From Exiguobacterium flavidum (GTDB lineage: Bacteria; Bacillota; Bacilli; Exiguobacteriales; Exiguobacteriaceae): a DNA stretch of 64,000 nt. Position numbers and translations under genes: made by a program. The DNA lies in the NCBI RefSeq assembly GCF_003344535.1, contig NZ_QPKS01000001.1, forward strand, positions 108,557 to 172,556. Direction: 5' to 3'. The notes below the pieces were generated by a model. It saw only the letters and a list, made by a program, of their open reading frames with translations. It ran no database searches and had not been told where the DNA came from. Positions 44,935 through 52,276 of the stretch are shown here, in pieces (position 1 is the first letter of the stretch; every line of letters starts with the position of its first letter).

Positions 44935-46866
44935 TCATGAAGCTTGCGTTGCATCCGTCTCTGCCGTGACCGGAGCCTTCGACTCGAGTGGACGTTTCCA
45001 AAGCGAGAGGATGACCGCTCCGACGAGCGCACCGATCGCGATGGCGGCCGCATAGAGCCCCATGCTCATGAAGACGTTGCCTGCTCCCGAGAGGAGCGGG
45101 AAGACGAACACGCCGCCGTGAGGTGCAGGAAGCAGGACTCCGAAGAAGATCGTGAGTGCACCGGCGATCGCAGAACCGATCACAGAAGACGGGATGACGC
45201 GCAATGGGTCTGCTGCGGCGAACGGGATGGCACCTTCCGTTATGAAGGACGCACCCATCGCATAAGCTGCGATACCTGCTTCACGCTCTTGAGGCGTGAA
45301 CTTGTTGCGGGCGAACAGTGTTGACGAAAGCGCTACGATGAGTGGCGGTACCATCCCGCCTGCCATGACAGCAGCCATGATTTCCTGGTTACCGGCAGTC
45401 AATGCTGCCGTACCGAACACGTAAGCCGTCTTGTTGAGCGGACCGCCCATGTCGATCGCCATCATACCGGCGACGATGAGGCCGAGCAGAATCGCGTTGC
45501 CGCCGCTCAAGCTGTTGAGTGAATCCGTCAGCCACTTCATGAACCCGGCGATCGGTTCGTTGACGACGAGCAACATGATCATACCGGCGATGAACGAACC
45601 GAACAGCGGGTAAAGCAGAACCGGCTTGATTCCTTCGAGTGCTGCCGGGAGCTTGCTGAATGCCTTCTTCAGAAGAAGGACGACGTAACCGGCAAGGAAA
45701 CCGGCGATCAATCCGCCAAGGAAGCCGGCGTTACCTTGTGTCGCAAGAAGGCCTGCGACGAGACCTGGCGCGAGACCCGGTTTGTCAGCGATCGACATCG
45801 CGATGAAGCCTGCAAGAATCGGGACGAGGAAGCCGAATGCCGCCTTGCCGATCGTCATGAGCTGAGCAGCGAATTCATTATACGACGCATCATCCGGATT
45901 CGCCGAGTTGATACCCCAGAAGAAGCTGATCGCGATCAACAGACCACCGGCAACGACGAGTGGCAACATCGCAGAAACCCCGCTCATGAGATGTTTGTAG
46001 AAACCGCCGCGTTCCGAAGTCTTCGTTGCGCCTGATCCGCTCCCTTTATAGACCGGTGCATCCTGTCTGACGGCGCGATCGATCAGTTCCTTCGGTTTAC
46101 GGATACCTTGTGCGACCGGCACCTCGATGACGCGCTTGCCGTCGAAACGGTCCATCTCGACTGCTTTGTCGGCAGCGACGATGACAGCTGTCGCATTCGC
46201 GATGTCGTCTGCTGTCAAAGGATTCTTGACGCCAGTCGATCCATTCGTCTCGACCTTGATCCGCACGCCCATCTCTTCTGCCTTCTGCTTCAGAGCATCT
46301 GCCGCCATGTATGTGTGGGCGATGCCTGTCGGACATGCTGTGACGGCGAGGATGTAAGGCGCATTCTCCGCCGGAGCTTTCGCAGTGACAGGTGCTTCGA
46401 CGTGACCCTCCTCCTCCCGTTCCTTCCGCTCGATTGCCGCGATGACGGAATCCTTCGTCTCCGCCGCATAGATGCTCTTACGGAAATCCTCATCCATCAG
46501 GTAGACGGACAGTTTCGAAAGCGTCTCGAGGTGGGCGTTATCCGCCTTTTCACCTGCTGCGATCATGAAGAAGAGTTTGCTCGGCTGACCGTCAAGCGCT
46601 TCGTAATCGATTCCTGTCGATCGTCCGAAGGCGATTGACGGTGTCTTGACCGCAGCCGTCTTCGCGTGCGGGATGGCGATGCCTTCCCCGAGTCCTGTCG
46701 TGCTTTGCGCTTCCCGCGCAAGAATCGCCTCGCGGTAAGCATTCCGGTCGTTCAGCTTTCCTGCACCGTGCAGGACGTCGACGAGCTCATCGATGACGCC
46801 CGCCTTCGAAGTCGACGCGAGATCGAGCTTGATCGTGTCGCGTGTGAGAAGATCCGTGATTTTCAT
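44935..46866 (-). CDS. fruA: PTS fructose transporter, EIIABC fusion
   Basis: 643 residues in the order EIIA (about 1-145, phosphorylated His in IAIPHAKTAAV), a Glu/Ala linker, EIIB (about 165-265, cysteine in VTACPTGIAHTYMAA) and EIIC (about 290-630, eight to ten helices, GGMVPP and EGAIPFAAADPLRVIP). It imports fructose as fructose 1-phosphate for FruK. The ATG at 46866 follows AAGGAGTGGG. Third gene of fruR-fruK-fruA, 13 bp after fruK. Confidence 0.97.
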   Translation of the reverse strand: MKITDLLTRDTIKLDLASTSKAGVIDELVDVLHGAGKLNDRNAYREAILAREAQSTTGLGEGIAIPHAKTAAVKTPSIAFGRSTGIDYEALDGQPSKLFFMIAAGEKADNAHLETLSKLSVYLMDEDFRKSIYAAETKDSVIAAIERKEREEEGHVEAPVTAKAPAENAPYILAVTACPTGIAHTYMAADALKQKAEEMGVRIKVETNGSTGVKNPLTADDIANATAVIVAADKAVEMDRFDGKRVIEVPVAQGIRKPKELIDRAVRQDAPVYKGSGSGATKTSERGGFYKHLMSGVSAMLPLVVAGGLLIAISFFWGINSANPDDASYNEFAAQLMTIGKAAFGFLVPILAGFIAMSIADKPGLAPGLVAGLLATQGNAGFLGGLIAGFLAGYVVLLLKKAFSKLPAALEGIKPVLLYPLFGSFIAGMIMLLVVNEPIAGFMKWLTDSLNSLSGGNAILLGLIVAGMMAIDMGGPLNKTAYVFGTAALTAGNQEIMAAVMAGGMVPPLIVALSSTLFARNKFTPQEREAGIAAYAMGASFITEGAIPFAAADPLRVIPSSVIGSAIAGALTIFFGVLLPAPHGGVFVFPLLSGAGNVFMSMGLYAAAIAIGALVGAVILSLWKRPLESKAPVTAETDATQAS

Positions 46867-46879
46867 ATTTCCCACTCCT

Positions 46880-47800
46880 TTAGGATTGTATGAGTTCAGT
46901 GACATGGACGTCATCGACAAGGCGCATGATGTCCTCTTTCGTACAGAGTCCGAACGTATAGGCAGAAGCGCTGCCTGTCGCTACGGCATAGCGGAAGGCT
47001 TCTTCCGGCCGTCTGCCGAGCGCGATACTCGCGACGAAACCTGCGACGAGCGAGTCGCCGGCACCGACTGAGTTGACGAGCTGACCTTTCGGCGAGCTTG
47101 CACTGTATGCACCGTGCCGATTGACGAGCAACGCTCCTTCTCCTGCGAACGAGATGACGACGTTTTCCGCTCCCTGTTCGACGAGTTTCTTCGCATAGGG
47201 AATCGCCATTTCCTTCGACGTGATGTCGACATCAAACATCTCTCCGAGCTCATGGTGGTTTGGTTTGATGAAGAACGGGTGAAGCGGCAACACTTCGAGC
47301 ATCGCCTCCTTCGTCGTGTCGAGAGCGAACTTGACGCCTTTTCGCTTCAACACTTCAGCGATTCTCCGGTAAAGGTCGTGCGGCAGGCTGCTCGGGATGC
47401 TGCCGGCAAGGACGACGATGTCGTCCCCGGCCATCTGTTCGAACCGCTCCATCAAATCGCGCAGTTCCGCCTCCTTGACGGCCGGTCCGGCCGCGTTCAG
47501 CTCGGATTCCCGGTCTGCCCTGATTTTGACGTTGATGCGCGTCTCGCCGCCGATCGGCGTAAAATCGGTCAGTACGCCGCGTTCACTCAGTTCACGTTTG
47601 ATGAATTCTCCAGTGCTGCCACCGATGAAACCGAGCGCCTTCGCCTCGACATCGTAGTTCTTCAACACGATCGCGACGTTTATCCCTTTCCCGCCGGCGA
47701 CCTGCTTCGCCTCCTCGACCCGATTGACTTGACCGGGTTCGAAGCGAGGGAGTGTCACATAATAATCGATGGATGGATTGAGTGTAAGTGTGTAGATCAT
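46880..47800 (-). CDS. fruK: 1-phosphofructokinase
   Basis: 306 residues, PfkB/ribokinase family. It starts MIYTLTLNPSIDYYV and has the GGKGINVAIVLKNY signature, GSIPSSLP, KPNHHELGEMF and the second PfkB signature VNSVGAGDSLVAGFVAS with the catalytic aspartate. It converts fructose 1-phosphate and ATP to fructose 1,6-bisphosphate. Its ATGA overlaps the fruR stop by 4 bp, so translation is coupled. Confidence 0.97.
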   Translation of the reverse strand: MIYTLTLNPSIDYYVTLPRFEPGQVNRVEEAKQVAGGKGINVAIVLKNYDVEAKALGFIGGSTGEFIKRELSERGVLTDFTPIGGETRINVKIRADRESELNAAGPAVKEAELRDLMERFEQMAGDDIVVLAGSIPSSLPHDLYRRIAEVLKRKGVKFALDTTKEAMLEVLPLHPFFIKPNHHELGEMFDVDITSKEMAIPYAKKLVEQGAENVVISFAGEGALLVNRHGAYSASSPKGQLVNSVGAGDSLVAGFVASIALGRRPEEAFRYAVATGSASAYTFGLCTKEDIMRLVDDVHVTELIQS

Positions 47801-48543
47801 CGTACGTTCACCACCTCTGTGAATTGTCTGTATTTCGCCGCAGCTTCCTGCGACGTCCCTGTGATGATAGATGCTGCTTCGAGCGGCGCCACCTTGCTGA
47901 AGCTGATTTGGTCGAGTTTCGTCTCATCGACGAGTACATAAGTCCTCTTCGCTAGTTCGATCGCCGTCTTCTTGACGAGCGCCTCTTCCGGATCCGGCGT
48001 CGTGAAGCCATGCGCGGGATGGACCCCGTTCATTCCAAGAAATGCGACGTCGAAGTGATAGATCATCATCCCCTCCCGTGCATTGAAACCGACCATCGCT
48101 TGTGTCGAATGTTTCAGTTGGCCGCCGACGACGAACGTCGGGATCCGGTGATAGAGCAGCGTGTTTGCGAGCGGAAGGCTGTTCGTGACGACTGTGATCA
48201 TCTTTCCTTCTAAATAAGGGACGATCGCGAGCGTCGTCGTTCCGGCATCGAGATAGACATACATCCCATCCTCGATTCGTTCCGCTGCGACACGGGCGAT
48301 GGCATCCTTCTCCTCGATGTGACGGTCACTTTTCTCGAGGTAACTCGGTTCGTCGATTTGCATGTGGTTCGCCGTCGCGCCTCCGTGGACGCGTCTGAGA
48401 TAGCCCGCTTCCTCGAGCCGGGTCAAGTCGCGGCGAATGGTCGATTCGCTCGCTCCGGTTCGTTCGACGATCTCCTGCATCTTGACGATTTCATTTCTTC
48501 CTACCAGTTCTAGAATTACTTGATGGCGCTGCTTGGTTAACAT
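47797..48543 (-). CDS. fruR: DeoR-family fructose operon repressor
   Basis: 248 residues. The N-terminal DeoR helix-turn-helix is MLTKQRHQVILELVGRNEIVKMQEIVERTGASESTIRRDLTRLEEAGYLRRVHGGA. The C-terminal sugar-phosphate sensor domain (DAGTTTLAIVPYLEG, TNSLPLAN, VDETKLDQISF) is of the type that binds fructose 1-phosphate. GGAGGG ribosome site. First gene of fruRKA and likely an autoregulator. Confidence 0.95.
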   Translation of the reverse strand: MLTKQRHQVILELVGRNEIVKMQEIVERTGASESTIRRDLTRLEEAGYLRRVHGGATANHMQIDEPSYLEKSDRHIEEKDAIARVAAERIEDGMYVYLDAGTTTLAIVPYLEGKMITVVTNSLPLANTLLYHRIPTFVVGGQLKHSTQAMVGFNAREGMMIYHFDVAFLGMNGVHPAHGFTTPDPEEALVKKTAIELAKRTYVLVDETKLDQISFSKVAPLEAASIITGTSQEAAAKYRQFTEVVNVR

Positions 48544-48563
48544 GAATTTCCCTCCGCACTCTC

Positions 48564-48592
48564 AATATAAAGCGTTTTCATTCGAAAATCAA
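48564..48592 (-). promoter_or_regulatory. fruRKA promoter
   Basis: Minus strand TTGATT, 17 bp, TATATT. Confidence 0.7.
48567..48581 (-). promoter_or_regulatory. cre-like (CcpA) site in the fru promoter
   Basis: ATGAAAACGCTTTAT, one mismatch from the cre consensus, between the -35 and -10 and overlapping the -10. Confidence 0.6.
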
Positions 48593-48608
48593 TCAAAATC
48601 ATTCAAAT
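48578..48608. repeat. Three tandem repeats, probable FruR operator
   Basis: TCATTCGAAAA, TCAATCAAAA, TCATTCAAAT: consecutive 10-11 bp units covering the fru -35 region, the spacing expected for a DeoR-type repressor binding along one face. Confidence 0.6.
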
Positions 48609-48678
48609 TTATTAAAATAACAACCATAAACAGTCACATTCAGTAGTTCATTCGCTTGACCTTAATCAATTATACCCG

Positions 48679-48704
48679 AAAACGGTCAAATATTGACCGT
48701 TTTT
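48679..48704. repeat. Symmetric hairpin AAAACGGTCAA...TTGACCGTTTTT
   Basis: Inverted repeat with 11-12 bp arms around a 3-base loop, with T-rich ends on both strands, in the gap between fruR and the FAH-family gene. It may be a second terminator for the latter or an operator. Confidence 0.5.
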
Positions 48705-48746
48705 CCATGTTCCCCCGTCATCGTTTGACCGAAATGGCGTACTAAA

Positions 48747-48780
48747 AAGGCGAGCGTCCGCGCTAGCGGACCTCGCCCTT
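48747..48780 (-). terminator. Terminator of the FAH-family gene
   Basis: AAGGCGAG(c)GTCCGC-GCTA-GCGGAC(c)TCGCCCTT; on the minus strand CCTTTTT follows. Confidence 0.85.
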
Positions 48781-48804
48781 CTTCAATGGATTGTATGACC
48801 GATT

Positions 48805-49632
48805 TCATTCGACATGGTTTCGCAAGCTGCCGATCCCTTCGATCGACACCTCGACGACGTCTCCTGCCTGCAGGTATACAGGCGGTTTCATACCGTGCCC
48901 GACTCCGGCCGGCGTGCCGGTCGCGATGATGTCTCCCGGCAAGAGCGTCATCCCGCGTGACGCTTCAGAGATGATCGTCTTGACGTCCCGCAACATCAAG
49001 TTCGTCGAACCGGATTGCCGGACTTCACCGTTGACGCGTGTCTCGACGAGCAGGTCGCCCGGGTCGAGCGAGTCGGCCGTGACGATCCACGGACCGAACG
49101 GGCAGAAGCCGTCGAGCGATTTCCCCCGGAAGAACTGGACATGCTCCTTTTGCAGGTCCCGCGCCGTCACATCGTTGATGATGCTGTAGCCGAAGACGTG
49201 ATCGAGCGCTCGCTCCGGATCGATGTCGCGTCCCGGTTCCCCGATGATAACGGCGAGTTCGCCTTCGTAGTCCAGTTGATCCGTCAAATCCGGATGGCGT
49301 TCGATTGCCTCGAACGGCCCGACGATCGACGTCGGCGACTTCGTGAACAGGACGAACTTGCCTGCCCCTTCCGTGTCCATCTCCTTGATATGATCCGCAT
49401 AGTTCTTCCCGACGCAGATGACGTTGCGATGCGGCACGAACGGCGCGAGAAGAACCGCCTCCTTCACATCGATCCGAGGTGCGACATCAAGGTCGATGTC
49501 CGGCTCGAACTCGAGCATGATCACCTCGAGCAGCGACTCCGAATAGACTTGCTTCGTCACGTCGTAGAGCTGTCCGTCGCGGATCACTCCGACCCGTTCT
49601 TTTCCTTCATGTGTAAAACGGCACCAATTCAC
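48805..49632 (-). CDS. Fumarylacetoacetate hydrolase family protein
   Basis: About 275 residues. The catalytic FAH fold occupies the last 215 residues, with ICVGKNYADHIKEM, the metal-binding acidic set in QLDYEGELAVIIGEPGRDI and FGYSIINDVTARDLQ, and a late GDIIATGTPAGVGHG. Members hydrolyse or decarboxylate beta-diketo or oxaloacetate-like acids; no pathway genes adjoin it, so the substrate is unknown. The GTG at 49632 is chosen for GGGGGAA about 9 bases before it. Confidence 0.9.
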   Translation of the reverse strand: MNWCRFTHEGKERVGVIRDGQLYDVTKQVYSESLLEVIMLEFEPDIDLDVAPRIDVKEAVLLAPFVPHRNVICVGKNYADHIKEMDTEGAGKFVLFTKSPTSIVGPFEAIERHPDLTDQLDYEGELAVIIGEPGRDIDPERALDHVFGYSIINDVTARDLQKEHVQFFRGKSLDGFCPFGPWIVTADSLDPGDLLVETRVNGEVRQSGSTNLMLRDVKTIISEASRGMTLLPGDIIATGTPAGVGHGMKPPVYLQAGDVVEVSIEGIGSLRNHVE

Positions 49633-49703
49633 AGAACATTCCCCCTTTTCCTGCAGTATACCAAAACGCGCCTTCAATTCGAAGACCATCGGACCTTCTT
49701 CCT

Positions 49704-50201
49704 TCAGCGCGACAGGAACGAACGGACGATCTCCGTGTCACGCGTTGCGATGAAACGGTCGAAATAGCCGGGTGACCTTTTCGTCTCGAGGAGCCGAAGC
49801 GCCTCCTCCGGGGTCCTCCACTCGAGCGTAAAGCCGGCCGCTTCCTCGTCTGACGTCAACACCGGCTGCCCGTGCCGGACGACTTCTCCTGTATAGATCG
49901 TCGAGACCTGATGCATCGCGGTTTTGCTCATGAACTCCGTACAGCTTCCGAACAACTCGATTAGACCGAACGTCGCGCCTGTCTCCTCCTCGATTTCGCG
50001 TTTTAACGCCTCCTCATGGGACTCCGAACCTTCAATCCCCCCGCCGGGCAGCTTGTAATAGCCGTCCCGCGCGACGAACATCAGGGCAATTCGTCCTGCT
50101 TGATCGAACAGCAGCATGCGGACGGCATTCCTCGTGCTCCACTCCTTTACGTCGAACATCTCCTCGTTGACGTCCTGATCCGTGATTTCACGTATGTACA
50201 T
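49704..50201 (-). CDS. Nudix hydrolase
   Basis: 165 residues with a complete Nudix box, GGGIEGSESHEEALKREIEEETGA (about 48-71), including the R-E-x-x-E-E motif that binds the metal. It would hydrolyse a nucleoside diphosphate linked to another group; the substrate is not evident. The ATG at 50201 follows AGGGGGA, which directly abuts the U-tract of a terminator. No promoter fits in the 48-bp gap to sulP, so it likely depends on readthrough. Confidence 0.88.
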   Translation of the reverse strand: MYIREITDQDVNEEMFDVKEWSTRNAVRMLLFDQAGRIALMFVARDGYYKLPGGGIEGSESHEEALKREIEEETGATFGLIELFGSCTEFMSKTAMHQVSTIYTGEVVRHGQPVLTSDEEAAGFTLEWRTPEEALRLLETKRSPGYFDRFIATRDTEIVRSFLSR

Positions 50202-50214
50202 ACTCATTCCCCCT

Positions 50215-50240
50215 AAAAAAGACCCTCGTTTCAAAGGGTC
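50215..50240 (-). terminator. Terminator between sulP and the Nudix gene
   Basis: Minus strand GACCCT-TTGAAACG-AGGGTC followed by six T, then immediately the AGGGGGA ribosome site of the Nudix gene. Confidence 0.8.
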
Positions 50241-50249
50241 CCCGTAGTA

Positions 50250-51689
50250 TCAGCCGTGCCGCGCAAGGCGAGCGAGCAGGGCATCCGATTCTCTGTTCAA
50301 TTCGATGAGCTTGACTTCCAGTCCTTGCGCCTCATACTTCTCGACGACCGTCTCGATCGCCTTGACGCCGGAGTCGTCGAAGATGTGTGCCTCGCTGCAG
50401 TCGATCGTGACGTGCCGAACGTCCTGGTCCATCGCAGGGTCGAACTGTTCGAGGAACGTCGTCGTCGAAGCGAAGAACAGCGGTCCCGTAACCTTGTACG
50501 AGACAGTGCTTTTTCCGACGCTTCGATCGATCGTGATGTTCGCCGCCTTCGAAGCGAACAGGACGGAAGCGAGCAGGATGCCGGTCAACACGCCAAGCGA
50601 CAGGTCGTGTGTGACGAGCGTGACGAACACGGTCGAAAGCATGATCGCCGAATCACTTTTTTGTGCCTTTCTCAACATCGCGATCGACTTCCAGTCGAAA
50701 GTCGCGTATGAGACGAAGAACATGACGCCGACGAGCGCCCCCATCGGAATCATCATCAGCAGGTCGTTCATCGTCACCATCAACAAAAGCAGGACGGTGC
50801 CCGCCGTGAATGTCGACAGTCTTCCTCTGCCGCCGGAAGTGACGTTGATGACCGATTGGCCGATCATCGCGCAACCCGGCATGCCGCCGAAGAAGCCGGC
50901 GACGATGTTCGCGATCCCTTGACCGCGCGATTCCCGTCCTTTGTCAGACGACGTATCCGTCATCCCGTCGATGATGCGTGCCGTCAACAGCGACTCGATC
51001 AATCCGACGAACGCGAGCGACAACGCGTACGGGAAGATGATCGCGACCGTCTCGAGACTCAGCGGCACGTTCGGCAGGAAAAACTGCGGAAGTGCTGATG
51101 AAATTGTCCCCATGTCCCCGATCACGCGTGTATCCAGCGTGAAATAGAGGCTGATTCCCGTCATGATGACGATAGCGACGAGCGGTGCCGGAATCGCCTT
51201 CGTGATGCGCGGGAAGATCAGGATGATTGCGAGCGAGGCGAGCGCCATCGCGTACATGATCCAGTTCTCGCCTTTGAATTGCGGCAGCTGTGCCGAAAAA
51301 ATCAGGATGGCGAGTGCGTTGACGAACCCGACCATCACGGCATTCGGGATGAAACGAAGCAGCTTCGCGACCCCGAGATAACCGAACAGGATTTGCAGGA
51401 GACCTGCCAGTATCCCTGCAGCGAGCAGATAGTCGAGACCATGGTCCTTGACGAGGTCGACGACGACGAGCGCCATCGCTCCGGTCGCGGCAGAAATCAT
51501 CGCCGGTCGCCCGCCGGCAAGTGAGATGACGATCGCGATGATCACCGAGGCATATAGACCGACCATCGGATTGACGCCCGCGATGAGCGAGAACGCGATC
51601 GCCTCCGGGACGAGCGCGAGCGCGACGACCAAGCCCGACAGCAGGTCAGCTCGCGGTTGACCGAGCCAGTCGTTTTTCCAGTTTTTCAT
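50250..51689 (-). CDS. SulP family anion transporter with STAS domain
   Basis: About 479 residues. The SulP membrane domain has ten or more helices (PRADLLSGLVVALALVPEAIAFSLIAGVNPMVGLYASVI, then GGRPAMISAATGAMALVV). It is followed by a C-terminal STAS domain (about 395-475) with VTIDCSEAHIFDDSGVKAIE. Candidate substrates are sulfate, bicarbonate or related anions. The ATG at 51689 follows AAAGGAG. A terminator-like hairpin lies in its leader between promoter and start. Confidence 0.9.
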   Translation of the reverse strand: MKNWKNDWLGQPRADLLSGLVVALALVPEAIAFSLIAGVNPMVGLYASVIIAIVISLAGGRPAMISAATGAMALVVVDLVKDHGLDYLLAAGILAGLLQILFGYLGVAKLLRFIPNAVMVGFVNALAILIFSAQLPQFKGENWIMYAMALASLAIILIFPRITKAIPAPLVAIVIMTGISLYFTLDTRVIGDMGTISSALPQFFLPNVPLSLETVAIIFPYALSLAFVGLIESLLTARIIDGMTDTSSDKGRESRGQGIANIVAGFFGGMPGCAMIGQSVINVTSGGRGRLSTFTAGTVLLLLMVTMNDLLMMIPMGALVGVMFFVSYATFDWKSIAMLRKAQKSDSAIMLSTVFVTLVTHDLSLGVLTGILLASVLFASKAANITIDRSVGKSTVSYKVTGPLFFASTTTFLEQFDPAMDQDVRHVTIDCSEAHIFDDSGVKAIETVVEKYEAQGLEVKLIELNRESDALLARLARHG

Positions 51690-51711
51690 GTTTTGTGACT
51701 CCTTTTCCATT

Positions 51712-51751
51712 AAAAATGCTTTGATACCAGACTCTCACTGGCATCAAAGCA
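51712..51751 (-). terminator. Terminator-like hairpin in the sulP leader
   Basis: Minus strand TGCTTTGATGCCAG-N7-CTGGTATCAAAGCA (14-bp arms, one mismatch) followed by five T. It lies after nrdG but also downstream of a promoter that can only serve sulP. Confidence 0.85.
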
Positions 51752-51776
51752 GTTCATCCGTTCATTCCATTTACAA

Positions 51777-51805
51777 AGTATAGCGACATGGTACCTGTAA
51801 GACAA
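51777..51805 (-). promoter_or_regulatory. Promoter in front of sulP
   Basis: Minus strand TTGTCT, 17 bp, TATACT, in the gap after nrdG and upstream of the hairpin. Confidence 0.6.
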
Positions 51806-51808
51806 GCC

Positions 51809-52276
51809 TCACCCCTTCTGTTGAAGGTCCACTTTCGCGATGATCCGTTGGTTCGTACTTCCCCGATATGGCAGAGACAGCGTCCGCTCAGCCAGGACGA
51901 ACGGTCCGTCGACCAGTGCATCGATCGTGTTCAATATGCGCTTCACCGAATCAGAAGGCATCTGTCGCAATGCTTCGAGCGTATACCCCGTATAGACCCA
52001 GATGTCGTACCCTTCCCTCGCCAGGATGTCTGTAAGTTCCGCCAGGGCGTCTGCCTGGAGGAACGGTTCCCCGCCTGAAATCGTCAACTTCCGGTGTCCG
52101 GATGTTTTGATCCAGTCGAGGACTTCGGACATTTCCCATTCCGTTCCTCCCCTCGCGTTCCAAGAAGCAGGGTTATGGCAGCCATCGCAGCGATGCGGAC
52201 AGCCGGCGAAGAATAACACACTCCGCAAACCCGGACCGTCGACGACGGAATCAGGGACGAGTGACAGAAGCCGCAT
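51809..52276 (-). CDS. nrdG: Anaerobic ribonucleotide reductase activating protein
   Basis: 155 residues, small radical-SAM enzyme. The 4Fe-4S cluster motif is CPHRCDGC (Cys26, Cys30, Cys33; C-x3-C-x2-C) and the SAM-binding TISGGEPFLQ follows. It forms the glycyl radical on NrdD. It overlaps the nrdD end by 26 bp, so translation is coupled. Confidence 0.96.
   Translation of the reverse strand: MRLLSLVPDSVVDGPGLRSVLFFAGCPHRCDGCHNPASWNARGGTEWEMSEVLDWIKTSGHRKLTISGGEPFLQADALAELTDILAREGYDIWVYTGYTLEALRQMPSDSVKRILNTIDALVDGPFVLAERTLSLPYRGSTNQRIIAKVDLQQKG

Noticed and set aside
44134-44940. Plus-strand 268-codon frame over the aromatic acid exporter gene
   Set aside because: Very high Arg/Asp/Glu content typical of antisense frames in this codon-biased genome.
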